A DNA stretch of 10,634 bases from Alphaproteobacteria bacterium (GCA_030831135.1 JAURLR010000307.1:1-10634), one strand, 5' to 3'; counted from the first letter of the stretch, positions 1 through 6,328 are shown. Numbers and translations are program-made. Notes: generated from the letters alone by a model not told the origin.

Positions 1-423
1 ATGTCCATGACCGGCGTGGTGACGGCGATCCAGAGCTTCTTCGACAATGCCGGGCTGGAACCCTGGATGGTCATCACGGTGATGATCATTGTCTGGTTTG
101 TGCTGGGCATGATCATCGATTCCGTCTCGATCATGCTGCTCACGGTGCCGATATTTGCGCCGATTGCCATGGGCATGGGCTTTGACCCGCTTGCTTATGC
201 GCTGATCGGTATTCTGGCCATCGAAGCAGGCATCCTGACACCGCCCTTTGGGCTGCTGGTCTATACGGTGAAGGCTGCGATACCCGATAAATCGGATCCA
301 GTGACGATGATGGAGATATTCAAGGGCTCGACCCCCTACTGGATGCTTCTGCTGGTTCTGATCGTGCTGCTCTACAACTTCCCGGGGATCGTGACCTATC
401 TCCCGGCCGTGGTTTTCCAGTGA
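1..423 (+). CDS. TRAP transporter large permease subunit (DctM family), C-terminal part
   Basis: This is the C-terminal 140 residues of the large membrane subunit of a tripartite ATP-independent periplasmic (TRAP) transporter. That subunit carries out ion-gradient-driven import of solutes delivered by a periplasmic binding protein. The family is normally about 430 residues, so roughly two thirds lies upstream of the window. The ATG at position 1 is probably an internal Met, not the start. Visible family features are a hydrophobic helix near residues 22-40, the D-S-V-S-I-M-L-L-T-V-P-I-F segment (about 40-52), the E-A-G-I-L-T-P-P-F-G-L motif (about 75-85) and a last helix near 113-132. The small permease and binding protein genes should lie upstream. 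TRAP substrates are usually organic acids (C4-dicarboxylates, sugar acids, keto acids); this one cannot be specified. The call is secure at family level. Confidence 0.93.
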   Translation: MSMTGVVTAIQSFFDNAGLEPWMVITVMIIVWFVLGMIIDSVSIMLLTVPIFAPIAMGMGFDPLAYALIGILAIEAGILTPPFGLLVYTVKAAIPDKSDPVTMMEIFKGSTPYWMLLLVLIVLLYNFPGIVTYLPAVVFQ

Positions 424-448
424 TCTGAGAACCGATTATGCAAAATGC

Positions 449-478
449 AAAAGGGCCGGCAAATTGCCGGCCCTTTTT
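449..478. terminator. Bidirectional Rho-independent terminator
   Basis: A perfect GC-rich inverted repeat, GGGCCGGC (453-460) and GCCGGCCC (466-473) with loop AAATT, is flanked by AAAA on the left and TTTTT on the right. It therefore reads as an intrinsic terminator on both strands. It sits between the convergent TRAP permease (stop at 421-423) and the minus-strand dehydrogenase (stop at 501-503) and can serve both. Confidence 0.93.
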
Positions 479-500
479 CATGGCGACAACGGAAGTTGAA

Positions 501-1388
501 TCAGCGTTTCAGGCGCGCAGCCTCTCCCAGGATCGCGCAGACAGCAGCCGTGTCTTCGCCAGCCCGGCCCTGCGCCATGCCAGCGGTGTAGATATCGGCA
601 CAGGTGCCAAACAGTGGCGTGGGGCAGTCGAGTGACTTCGCGAAGGCACCGATGATGCCCATGTCCTTCTGCCAGGTCGAAATCTTCATCGTGGCCTCGG
701 AATAGTCGTCGGCCACCATCATCGGGCCGCGCACCTCGAACATGCGTGATGTCCCTGCGCTGTCGGCGATCACGTCGAAGATCGTCTGGGCGTCGAGGCC
801 GGCTTTCATGCCCAGCACAAAGGCTTCGGCGGCCGCGATGTTGTGGATCGCGACCAGATGGTTGGCGACATATTTCATCTTGCTGCCGCTGCCGAAGGGG
901 CCGACATAGTAATGCGCCCGGGCAAAGCCCTCGATGATCTCTGCACAGGTATTGGCCGTCGTCTCGTCACCGCTCAGATAGACCGCGAGGTCCTTCACCT
1001 GGGCCTGTGCGCCGGTGCCCGAAAGCGGTGTGTCGAGCATGGTGATGCCGGCGGCGGACAATGCGTCGTGATTGCGCTGCTTGTCCTCGATCGGGAGCGT
1101 GGAGCATTCCATCACGGTGAAATCTGTGTGGCCCGCGCTGGTGAACCCCCCGGCGCCGGTACACACCTCGTCAAGCGCGGCGATGCTGGGCAGGAGGGTG
1201 AGCACGATGTCGGACTGTGCGGCGACCTCACCGGGTGACCCCAGGGCGGTTCCACCCTTGGCGGTAAACACGGAAACCTGATCGGGGTTCACGTCGAAGC
1301 CAGAAACCTCATAGCCCGCTTTCAGGAAATTTCCCGAGATTGCCGAGCCCATGATCCCAAGTCCGATGATGCCGATTTTCTTGCGCAT
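501..1388 (-). CDS. NAD(P)-dependent beta-hydroxyacid dehydrogenase (HIBADH / tartronate-semialdehyde reductase family)
   Basis: Predicted cytosolic enzyme of 295 residues that interconverts a beta-hydroxyacid and its semialdehyde using NAD(P). The N-terminus carries the Rossmann fingerprint G-L-G-I-M-G (residues 9-14) and the family's G-x-x-M-x-x-x-N pattern in slightly altered form. The substrate-binding stretch is D-T-P-L-S-G-T-G (119-126), and the G-S-G-S-K-M-K-Y-V-A-N stretch provides the presumed catalytic Lys172 and Asn176. An all-helical C-terminal domain follows. I chose the ATG at 1386-1388 because GAGAGG lies about 9 nt upstream. An in-frame ATG at 1415 adds nine residues but has no ribosome binding site and would disrupt the family N-terminus. 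The gene is convergent with a TRAP transporter and divergent from an MFS transporter, which suggests catabolism of an imported hydroxy or sugar acid. The substrate is not determinable; a glyoxylate/succinic-semialdehyde reductase role is also possible. Confidence 0.9.
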   Translation of the reverse strand: MRKKIGIIGLGIMGSAISGNFLKAGYEVSGFDVNPDQVSVFTAKGGTALGSPGEVAAQSDIVLTLLPSIAALDEVCTGAGGFTSAGHTDFTVMECSTLPIEDKQRNHDALSAAGITMLDTPLSGTGAQAQVKDLAVYLSGDETTANTCAEIIEGFARAHYYVGPFGSGSKMKYVANHLVAIHNIAAAEAFVLGMKAGLDAQTIFDVIADSAGTSRMFEVRGPMMVADDYSEATMKISTWQKDMGIIGAFAKSLDCPTPLFGTCADIYTAGMAQGRAGEDTAAVCAILGEAARLKR

Positions 1389-1411
1389 AGCCGTATTCCT
1401 CTCAAGCACAG

Positions 1412-1475
1412 TCATTGAATGATGTTTGCGGGCAGGTTCGCTGCCCTGTTCGGCGCGCCTTATAGCATATTCGGT
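1412..1475. promoter_or_regulatory. Divergent promoter/operator region between the dehydrogenase and MFS genes
   Basis: The 122 bp between the two divergent starts must hold both promoters. Visible elements are a small palindrome TCATT-G-AATGA (1412-1422), an inverted repeat GGGCAG-N5-CTGCCC (1430-1446) and an AT-rich patch TTATAGCATAT (1460-1470). That patch could provide a -10 element on either strand (TATAGC forward, TATAAG reverse). No convincing -35 is present. The repeats could be operator sites for a shared regulator, but no regulator gene is in view. Confidence 0.3.
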
Positions 1476-1510
1476 TCGGTATCCGGGGCAGGGGACGAGG
1501 TGCCGGGAAC

Positions 1511-2782
1511 ATGCTATTGGCAGGGCTGTCCTGCCCGGTATCTGGTGTCATGCAATACCTGTTCTTTCTGCGCAGCAACTGGCGATTTGTCAGTTTCGGT
1601 GTCTTCCTGACCATGCTTTCGAGCTTCGGCCAGACTTTCTACGTCGCGCTTTATGGTGCCGATATTCGGGCGGAGTTCGACCTGAGCAATGGCGGTTTCG
1701 GGGCGGTGTTCTCGCTCGCGAGTATTGCCGCCGCCGCGGCTCTGATCTGGATCGGCAAGTATATCGACCGCGTCGATCTGCGCCTCTACACCCTTGCAAG
1801 CCTGACGGCCTTGTTTGCGGGACTGGCATTGCTCGGGCTTTCGGGTTCGTTCGTGGTCTTCTGTCTTGCGATCTTTGTGGTCCGGTTTTGCGGGCAGGGA
1901 CTTTGCATTCATATCGCCAGCACGAGCATGGCGCGCTATTTCGGGCAGGATCGCGGTAAGGCCCTGAGTGTTTCCGGACTTGGTCTGGCAGGCGGTGAAG
2001 CTATCCTTCCCATCGCGTCGGTCGTTCTGATTGCCAGCTATGGCTGGCGGGACGCCTGGCTGGTGACGGCAGCGGTGTTTCTGCTCCTGGCCCTTGTGCT
2101 GGTCCCTGGCTTTCTGCGCGGACAGTCCCAACGGCACGCGAATTATCTTGAGCGGCAAGGCGAGGCAGCCGCCCGTGGCGGCGCGGGGCGAAGCTGGACG
2201 CGGAAAGAGGTTCTGCAGGATCGCGGTTATCACGCAGCGATGGTCTTGCTGCTGGCCTTTCCCTACATCGCCACGGGAATCTTCTTCCACCAGGCCTTCA
2301 TCGCAGAGGCAAAAGGTTGGGAGCTCGAGCAACTCGCGCAGGGTTTCATCGTTCTGGCGGTCATGAAGGTCATGACGTCCTTGTTGCTGGGTCCATTGGT
2401 TGACCGGGTCGGCGCGAGCCGGCTGGTGCCAGCAACATGTCTGCCCATGATCGGGGCTTTGGTCGCACTCATTGTTTCGGATAGCCCGATTGTCCCGTTT
2501 GTCTATCTCGGGCTGTTCGGGGTCGGGATCGGGATGCTTCAACCGATCATGTCGGCGATGCTGGCCGAACGTTATGGCCTGACCAACCTTGGTGCCATTC
2601 GCGCCATGACCACGGCGGCGGTCGTGTTGTCTGCTGCTGCGGCCCCCGCGACAGTTGGGTGGATGCTGGATGCCGGGGTGAGCGTTGAATGGATGGCGGC
2701 AGGATTTCTCGCCTACACCGTTCCTGCGGCCCTGCTGGCGTTCCGGGTGCTTTGGTCGGAATCCCGCACACGGCAAATCTGA
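1511..2782 (+). CDS. MFS transporter, 12 transmembrane helices
   Basis: Inner-membrane secondary transporter of the major facilitator superfamily, 423 residues from the first ATG. Two six-helix halves are evident, joined by a charged loop (about 203-238). The N-half has a motif-A-like G-K-Y-I-D-R-V-D-L-R (82-91) between helices 2 and 3, R-F-C-G-Q-G (125-130) in helix 4 and G-W-R-D-A-W (178-183) before helix 6. The C-half repeats the motif as G-P-L-V-D-R-V-G-A-S-R (294-304). The start is uncertain. The ATG at 1511 has GAGG about 10 nt upstream. The ATG at 1550 has no good binding site, but it would give 410 residues and a more typical N-terminus just before the first helix. The gene diverges from the hydroxyacid dehydrogenase and may export or import a related acid. 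Substrate unknown. Confidence 0.88.
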   Translation: MLLAGLSCPVSGVMQYLFFLRSNWRFVSFGVFLTMLSSFGQTFYVALYGADIRAEFDLSNGGFGAVFSLASIAAAAALIWIGKYIDRVDLRLYTLASLTALFAGLALLGLSGSFVVFCLAIFVVRFCGQGLCIHIASTSMARYFGQDRGKALSVSGLGLAGGEAILPIASVVLIASYGWRDAWLVTAAVFLLLALVLVPGFLRGQSQRHANYLERQGEAAARGGAGRSWTRKEVLQDRGYHAAMVLLLAFPYIATGIFFHQAFIAEAKGWELEQLAQGFIVLAVMKVMTSLLLGPLVDRVGASRLVPATCLPMIGALVALIVSDSPIVPFVYLGLFGVGIGMLQPIMSAMLAERYGLTNLGAIRAMTTAAVVLSAAAAPATVGWMLDAGVSVEWMAAGFLAYTVPAALLAFRVLWSESRTRQI

Positions 2783-2801
2783 ACGGCGGCCTCACGCCGC
2801 G

Positions 2802-2834
2802 TTAACCATTCTTCAAGCGGTCGCCACCTAACAT
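2802..2834 (+). promoter_or_regulatory. Candidate CtrA box and -10 element upstream of motA
   Basis: TTAACCATTCTTCAA at 2802-2816 matches the alphaproteobacterial CtrA consensus TTAA-N7-TTAA with one mismatch (TCAA in the second half), and its left half is TTAACCAT. A possible -10, TAACAT, lies at 2829-2834. A transcript would then start near 2841, with the box over the -35 region, which is where CtrA-activated promoters usually carry it. No sigma-70 -35 hexamer is recognisable at the right distance, as expected for an activator-dependent promoter. CtrA commonly controls motility genes in this class. The site is read by eye. Confidence 0.5.
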
Positions 2835-2835
2835 T

Positions 2836-2874
2836 CCGGTTGGTGTCGGGGGGGAATCTCCCGGCAAACCGGAG
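2836..2874 (+). promoter_or_regulatory. 5' leader stem-loop overlapping the motA ribosome binding site
   Basis: CCGGTT (2836-2841) pairs with AACCGG (2867-2872). Inside it, positions 2845-2852 pair with 2858-2865 as an 8-bp stem containing two G-U pairs and a 5-nt loop. The two stems stack across a small internal loop. The 3' arm includes the first GG of the GGAG (2871-2874) that serves as ribosome binding site for the ATG at 2884. The hairpin could therefore limit translation or protect the 5' end. There is no poly-U tract, so it is not a standard terminator. Confidence 0.4.
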
Positions 2875-2883
2875 TAAAACGAC

Positions 2884-3744
2884 ATGTCGTTAAACACATT
2901 TGTGGCCGCTTTGCTGGGATTTGGCCTGTTTATCGGTGCGATCGCACTGAGCACGGACAATTATATCGTGTTCGTCAGCCTGGCCGCCATGATCCTCGTT
3001 CTTGGCGGGACGCTTGCGTCCACCTTCATCAGCTATGAGTTCCAGTATGTGCTCGACGGCCTGCGCGGCATTCTGCGCGCCTTCAAGATCGACCGTCGTG
3101 GCCGCACGCGGCTGAACGCCGAAGTCGGACGCGTGATCCGCTGGGCCTATCTGGTCCAGAAGGACGGGATCATCAGCCTCGATGCCGAAGCCAAGAAAAC
3201 CCCGGGCTGGGATGGCGGCTTTCTGCGATTTGGTGTGGAACTCATCACCACCGGCTATAATGGTGAAAAGGTCCAGTCGATCCTCGGCAATGTCATCGAA
3301 TCCACTTACGAGCGGAACATGGTGGGCGCACAGGTTCTGCGCAGCATGGCTGTCGCCTCGCCGGCCTTTGGCATGGTGGGCACGCTGATCGGCCTGATCA
3401 TCATGCTCGACAATATGGGGGATGACCCCAGCCAGATCGGCGCAGGCCTGGCGGTTGCCCTTGTCACCACGCTCTATGGAATCATGCTGGCACGGCTGAT
3501 TTTCGCGCCCGCCGCGGCCAAGCTGCAGCAGCGTGAGGAAATCTTCCGGTTCCGCAATTACATGATTGTCGAGGGGCTTTCGATGCTGGCCGATGAAGCC
3601 AGCCCGCGTCATATTCAGGATCACATGAACAGCTATCTGGATCCCACGATCCGGTACGATATCGATCGCCAGCTCAAGGGTCGGGGTGGTGCGGCCAGCG
3701 CGAAACCGGCTGACAAAGCCAAGCCCGACCGCGTGGCAGCCTGA
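2884..3744 (+). CDS. motA: MotA/PomA-type stator channel protein
   Basis: Inner-membrane subunit of the ion-driven stator that surrounds MotB and turns ion flow into torque on the flagellar rotor; 286 residues. Four membrane helices are seen at about 5-22, 28-49, 157-178 and 187-208, with a large cytoplasmic loop between helices 2 and 3. Helix 3 carries S-P-A-F-G-M-V-G-T-L-I-G-L (Pro160) and helix 4 A-V-A-L-V-T-T-L-Y-G (190-199) followed by F-A-P (207-209). This is the PomA-like form, and the TT pair resembles sodium-type stators but does not prove ion choice. In the loop the charged patch used for FliG contact appears as Lys93, Asp100 and Glu102, with Gln92 where PomA has Arg. The Lys/Ala-rich tail after about residue 265 is unconserved-looking. 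GGAG sits 9 nt before the ATG. motB follows after 5 bp. Confidence 0.9.
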   Translation: MSLNTFVAALLGFGLFIGAIALSTDNYIVFVSLAAMILVLGGTLASTFISYEFQYVLDGLRGILRAFKIDRRGRTRLNAEVGRVIRWAYLVQKDGIISLDAEAKKTPGWDGGFLRFGVELITTGYNGEKVQSILGNVIESTYERNMVGAQVLRSMAVASPAFGMVGTLIGLIIMLDNMGDDPSQIGAGLAVALVTTLYGIMLARLIFAPAAAKLQQREEIFRFRNYMIVEGLSMLADEASPRHIQDHMNSYLDPTIRYDIDRQLKGRGGAASAKPADKAKPDRVAA

Positions 3745-3749
3745 CCGTC

Positions 3750-4427
3750 ATGCTCGGCCCCCGCAAATCCTTCTACAAACCGCTCAAGAAGGAGTTTGAC
3801 GACGAAAGTCACGCCTGGCTCCTGACCTTTGCGGATGCGGTGACCCTGCTGCTGGCCTTCTTCGTGATGCTGGTAAGCTTCTCGAAGGTCGATATCGTGA
3901 GTTTCGAGGAAGTGAAATCCGGGATCGCCCGTGATCTGGGTCAGCGGTCCATTGCCCGTCCGGCGGCCCAGTTGCGTTCTGAACTCGACACATTGGTGGA
4001 CTCGCTCGGCGTCGCGGATGCGGTGCGGATCAATATCTATGAGCGCGGCATTGTGCTCGAGCTCGCATCCAACGCTTTCTATCTGCCGGGCTCGGCGATC
4101 CTGCGCCCCGAGGCGCGCCCGATCCTCGACCGGGTGGCTGAAACACTGGATGCCCCCCTCTACAGCAAGTTCCTCATTGCGATTGAGGGGCATACGGATG
4201 ACAGCCCGATCTCCAACGAAAAATTTGCATCGAATTGGGAACTCTCGGCCGCGCGCGCGACGAATATCGTGCGGCTGTTCGAGGCCCGGAACATCCCCGT
4301 CCGTCGCATGCGTGCCGTCGCCTTTGCCGACACCCAGCCCAAGGTGCCCAACCGGGACAGCACGGGCGCGGCGCTGCCGGAAAATCAGGCGAAGAACCGG
4401 CGTGTGATTGTGCGCATTCATCGCTGA
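3750..4427 (+). CDS. motB: MotB/PomB-type stator protein with OmpA peptidoglycan-binding domain
   Basis: Partner of MotA: one membrane helix, then a periplasmic domain that anchors the stator to peptidoglycan. The protein has 225 residues, short beside the 308 of E. coli MotB. A basic and acidic cytoplasmic N-terminus leads into the helix at about 23-45, W-L-L-T-F-A-D-A-V-T-L-L-L-A-F-F, in which Asp29 is the expected ion-carrying residue. A linker or plug region (about 50-92) precedes the OmpA-like domain (about 95-225). That domain contains G-H-T-D-D-S-P-I-S-N (147-156), L-S-A-A-R-A (165-170) and the closing N-R-R-V-I-V-R-I (216-223). The start is 5 bp after the motA stop without a clear ribosome binding site, suggesting translational coupling. 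No other flagellar gene is in the window, so a non-flagellar OmpA-type stator is a lesser alternative. Confidence 0.9.
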   Translation: MLGPRKSFYKPLKKEFDDESHAWLLTFADAVTLLLAFFVMLVSFSKVDIVSFEEVKSGIARDLGQRSIARPAAQLRSELDTLVDSLGVADAVRINIYERGIVLELASNAFYLPGSAILRPEARPILDRVAETLDAPLYSKFLIAIEGHTDDSPISNEKFASNWELSAARATNIVRLFEARNIPVRRMRAVAFADTQPKVPNRDSTGAALPENQAKNRRVIVRIHR

Positions 4428-4457
4428 GCCCGGTTGCCCGGGCTGTCTGGTTTGACA
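4427..4457 (+). promoter_or_regulatory. Hairpin after motB followed by a TTGACA promoter for the MscS gene
   Basis: AGCCCGG (4427-4433) and CCGGGCT (4438-4444) form a perfect 7-bp stem with a 4-nt loop, starting at the last base of the motB stop. It lacks a run of U, so it could only be a weak terminator. Just beyond is a perfect TTGACA (4452-4457). TAGCTT (4474-4479) sits 16 bp further on as a possible -10. A transcript would start near 4486, upstream of the ATG at 4516 but downstream of the alternative GTG at 4480. Confidence 0.45.
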
Positions 4458-4515
4458 TTTCAGGTTCGGACCGTAGCTTGTGGGCCTGACTTCCCCCACC
4501 AGGCGTAAAACAGCA

Positions 4516-5676
4516 ATGGAATTTATTAACGACCTCTGGGCACCGTTCTCGGATTTCTGGGTGCTCACCAAAGACGTTCTCGACAACACAGCCTTCGGGA
4601 CGAGCTTCGGCCGTATTTTGCTTGCGGTGGCCGTGTTCGGGTTATTGCTGGTGGCGCGTGGCCTGTTTGCACGATTTGTCATTGGCTGGCTAAAACGTAT
4701 CGTCAAGCGCACGCGCAACGAGATCGACGACCATATGGTGAACGCGCTGCAAGGGCCCGTGCGTTTTATTCCTGTCGTTCTGGGGTTTTTCATCGCGACC
4801 GAAGTTCTACAGCTTGAGGGCACGTTTGAATCGATCGCGCTGCGACTGACACGCTCGCTCATTGTGTTCACGCTGTTCTGGGGTTCCATCACTCTGGTGG
4901 AACCGTTCTCGCTGATGTTCGGGCAGTTGCGGGATGTCCTGTCCTCGACGATGCGGGAGTGGATTCTCAAGGCGTTGAAGCTCCTTCTCGGCGTCGTGGG
5001 TGCGGCCGCCATTCTGCAGATCTGGGGGATCGAGATCGGGCCGTTGGTGGCTGGCCTGGGCCTGTTTGGGCTGGCCGCGGCGCTGGCTGCGCAGGACCTG
5101 TTCAAGAATCTGCTGTCGGGCGTCCTGATTATCGCCGAGAAGCGGTTTGACCCGGGGCAATGGATCAAGGTCGACGGTGTGGTCGAAGGTACCGTGGAAA
5201 GTATCGGTTTCCGCTCGACCATGGTGCGCCAGTTCGACAAGGCCGTGGTTCAGGTGCCCAACGCGAAACTTGCCGACACTGCGGTGATCAATTTCTCCGC
5301 GATGACCCACCGACGGATCTATTGGAAGATCGGTGTCCTTTATGACACGACTGCTGCCCAGCTTCGTGAAGTCCGCGACGGCATTGAAAGCTATATCCTC
5401 GAAGATGAAGCCTTTGCCAGCCCCGAGGATGTATCAACCTTTGTGCGGATCGACAGCTTCAACGATAGCAGCATCGACATCATGGTCTACTGCTTCACCA
5501 AGACGACCGATTGGGGTGAGTGGCTCAAGGTGAAAGAGGCGCTTGCCTATAGGATCAAGGAGATTGTCGAAGGCGCGGGAACCGGATTTGCCTTCCCCAG
5601 CCGCTCGCTCTATGTCGAGGCGCTGCCCAACGATGCACCCGAAGTTTTTGCACCACCGCGTCCGGACAACACCTGA
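4516..5676 (+). CDS. Mechanosensitive ion channel, MscS family
   Basis: Inner-membrane channel that opens under membrane tension and releases solutes during osmotic downshock; 386 residues. Hydrophobic segments at about 33-50, 84-98, 110-128 and 150-168 precede the pore helix (about 173-204). The pore helix has the Gly/Ala-rich packing of MscS, with A-A-Q-D-L-F-K-N-L-L-S-G-V (191-203). The beta domain follows (about 210-262): F-D-P-G-Q-W-I-K-V-D-G-V-V-E-G-T-V, then V-Q-V-P-N-A-K-L and V-I-N-F-S. The C-terminal alpha/beta domain ends with F-A-F-P-S-R-S-L-Y-V-E (358-368). E. coli MscS has 286 residues and three helices, so this is a larger paralogue type with extra N-terminal helices. I chose ATG 4516 because a GTG at 4480 would fall at or before the likely transcription start; AGG at 4501-4503 is a weak binding site. 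The gene ends 2 bp before the stop codon of the convergent recX. Confidence 0.92.
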   Translation: MEFINDLWAPFSDFWVLTKDVLDNTAFGTSFGRILLAVAVFGLLLVARGLFARFVIGWLKRIVKRTRNEIDDHMVNALQGPVRFIPVVLGFFIATEVLQLEGTFESIALRLTRSLIVFTLFWGSITLVEPFSLMFGQLRDVLSSTMREWILKALKLLLGVVGAAAILQIWGIEIGPLVAGLGLFGLAAALAAQDLFKNLLSGVLIIAEKRFDPGQWIKVDGVVEGTVESIGFRSTMVRQFDKAVVQVPNAKLADTAVINFSAMTHRRIYWKIGVLYDTTAAQLREVRDGIESYILEDEAFASPEDVSTFVRIDSFNDSSIDIMVYCFTKTTDWGEWLKVKEALAYRIKEIVEGAGTGFAFPSRSLYVEALPNDAPEVFAPPRPDNT

Positions 5677-5678
5677 TC

Positions 5679-6263
5679 TCAGTAATCGCCTTCGGCGAGG
5701 CTACGTTCGAGAGTATCGATATCGGCGGCATCTATGACTCGTTGCGCCATCTGAAAACTGAAGCCGGCCCGCGCCATTGCGGCCAGATCCCGGTCCCGAC
5801 GTGCTTCGCGTTCATCGGCATTGCGCCAGGGGCCGAAGCGTCGGCGACGTGCGTAGTTGCGTGCGGCGGTGAACTCGGCATTCGCGTGGGTCTCTTCGAG
5901 ACTGCGCAGCGCGGCCTCGATGTCGTCCTGGCCCACACCCTTTGATTTGAGGTTCATGGCGATCTTTCGCCGTGATGCGCCGCCGCGATGCAGGCTCAGG
6001 GAGCGGGTCTCGGCAAAGGCGCGATCATCGACAAGGTTTCGCGAAACCAGATCGGAGACGATTTCCTCAATCCATGCCTCGCCCTCTTGTGGGTTGGTGT
6101 CATGTAAACGCGCGGAACGGCTCACCCGGCGCATGAGGACGGAACGGAGATGCGCGGCGGAGGTGGCATAGCGGTCAATATAGTAGAGCGCGGCCTTGCG
6201 CAGACGCTCCTGGGTCGCCGGTTTCGGTTTTCGGCGTTGTTTATCCGGGGCGTCGTTGTTCAT
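5679..6263 (-). CDS. recX: Regulatory protein RecX
   Basis: Cytosolic modulator of RecA. RecX binds in the groove of the RecA filament and caps or disassembles it, limiting recombination and SOS signalling. The protein has 194 residues with a basic N-terminus and the expected tandem three-helix repeats. The first contains A-L-Y-Y-I-D-R-Y-A-T-S (25-35). The second contains D-L-V-S-R-N-L-V-D-D-R-A-F-A (71-84) followed by G-G-A-S-R-R-K-I-A-M-N-L-K-S-K-G-V (94-110). A third covers about 125-180 and includes R-R-R-F-G (140-144). recA is not adjacent, unlike the recA-recX order of many bacteria, but separate recX genes are common in alphaproteobacteria. It diverges from the ABC permease genes. I see no GTTC-N7-GTTC SOS box in the 71-bp spacer, so LexA control is not supported from the sequence. 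Confidence 0.9.
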   Translation of the reverse strand: MNNDAPDKQRRKPKPATQERLRKAALYYIDRYATSAAHLRSVLMRRVSRSARLHDTNPQEGEAWIEEIVSDLVSRNLVDDRAFAETRSLSLHRGGASRRKIAMNLKSKGVGQDDIEAALRSLEETHANAEFTAARNYARRRRFGPWRNADEREARRDRDLAAMARAGFSFQMAQRVIDAADIDTLERSLAEGDY

Positions 6264-6286
6264 CGTCAGCTGCTCTGTCCGGAAAC

Positions 6287-6328
6287 TTGTTCTGCGGGGA
6301 GCGCGCGCCTAAGGTCCCGCCGACGGAG
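6287..6328 (+). promoter_or_regulatory. Weak candidate promoter and strong ribosome binding site for the ABC-2 permease pair
   Basis: TTGTTC (6287-6292) and TAAGGT (6310-6315) are spaced 17 bp apart and each matches the sigma-70 consensus at only three positions. GGAG at 6325-6328, 6 nt before the ATG at 6335, is an excellent ribosome binding site. It settles the start against the upstream in-frame TTG at 6287. The promoter part is tentative. Confidence 0.3.

Noticed and set aside
438..635. Small 65-codon forward reading frame starting in the terminator
   Set aside because: It runs through the terminator hairpin and then antisense to the dehydrogenase C-terminus; no ribosome binding site is present.
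1514..2776. Uninterrupted 420-codon antisense reading frame across the whole MFS gene
   Set aside because: It is codon-on-codon opposite the MFS gene. It stays open only because TTA, CTA and TCA codons are avoided in the GC-rich sense strand. Its product is a Gln/His/Arg/Asp-rich low-quality sequence with no recognisable domain.
2786..2800. GCGGC-N5-GCCGC hairpin just after the MFS stop codon as a terminator
   Set aside because: The stem is only 5 bp and is followed by GTTAACC, not a T run. It is too weak to call, and the adjacent bases are better explained as a CtrA box.
4480..4515. GTG start 12 codons upstream for the MscS-type channel
   Set aside because: It would fall at or before the transcription start predicted from TTGACA at 4452-4457, and the added residues are polar and not family-like.
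3633..5240. 535-codon antisense reading frame across motB and the MscS gene
   Set aside because: It covers two well-supported genes in different relative phases and crosses their intergenic region. Its Ser/Thr/Arg/Pro-rich composition looks like a shadow frame, and no ribosome binding site or domain is evident.
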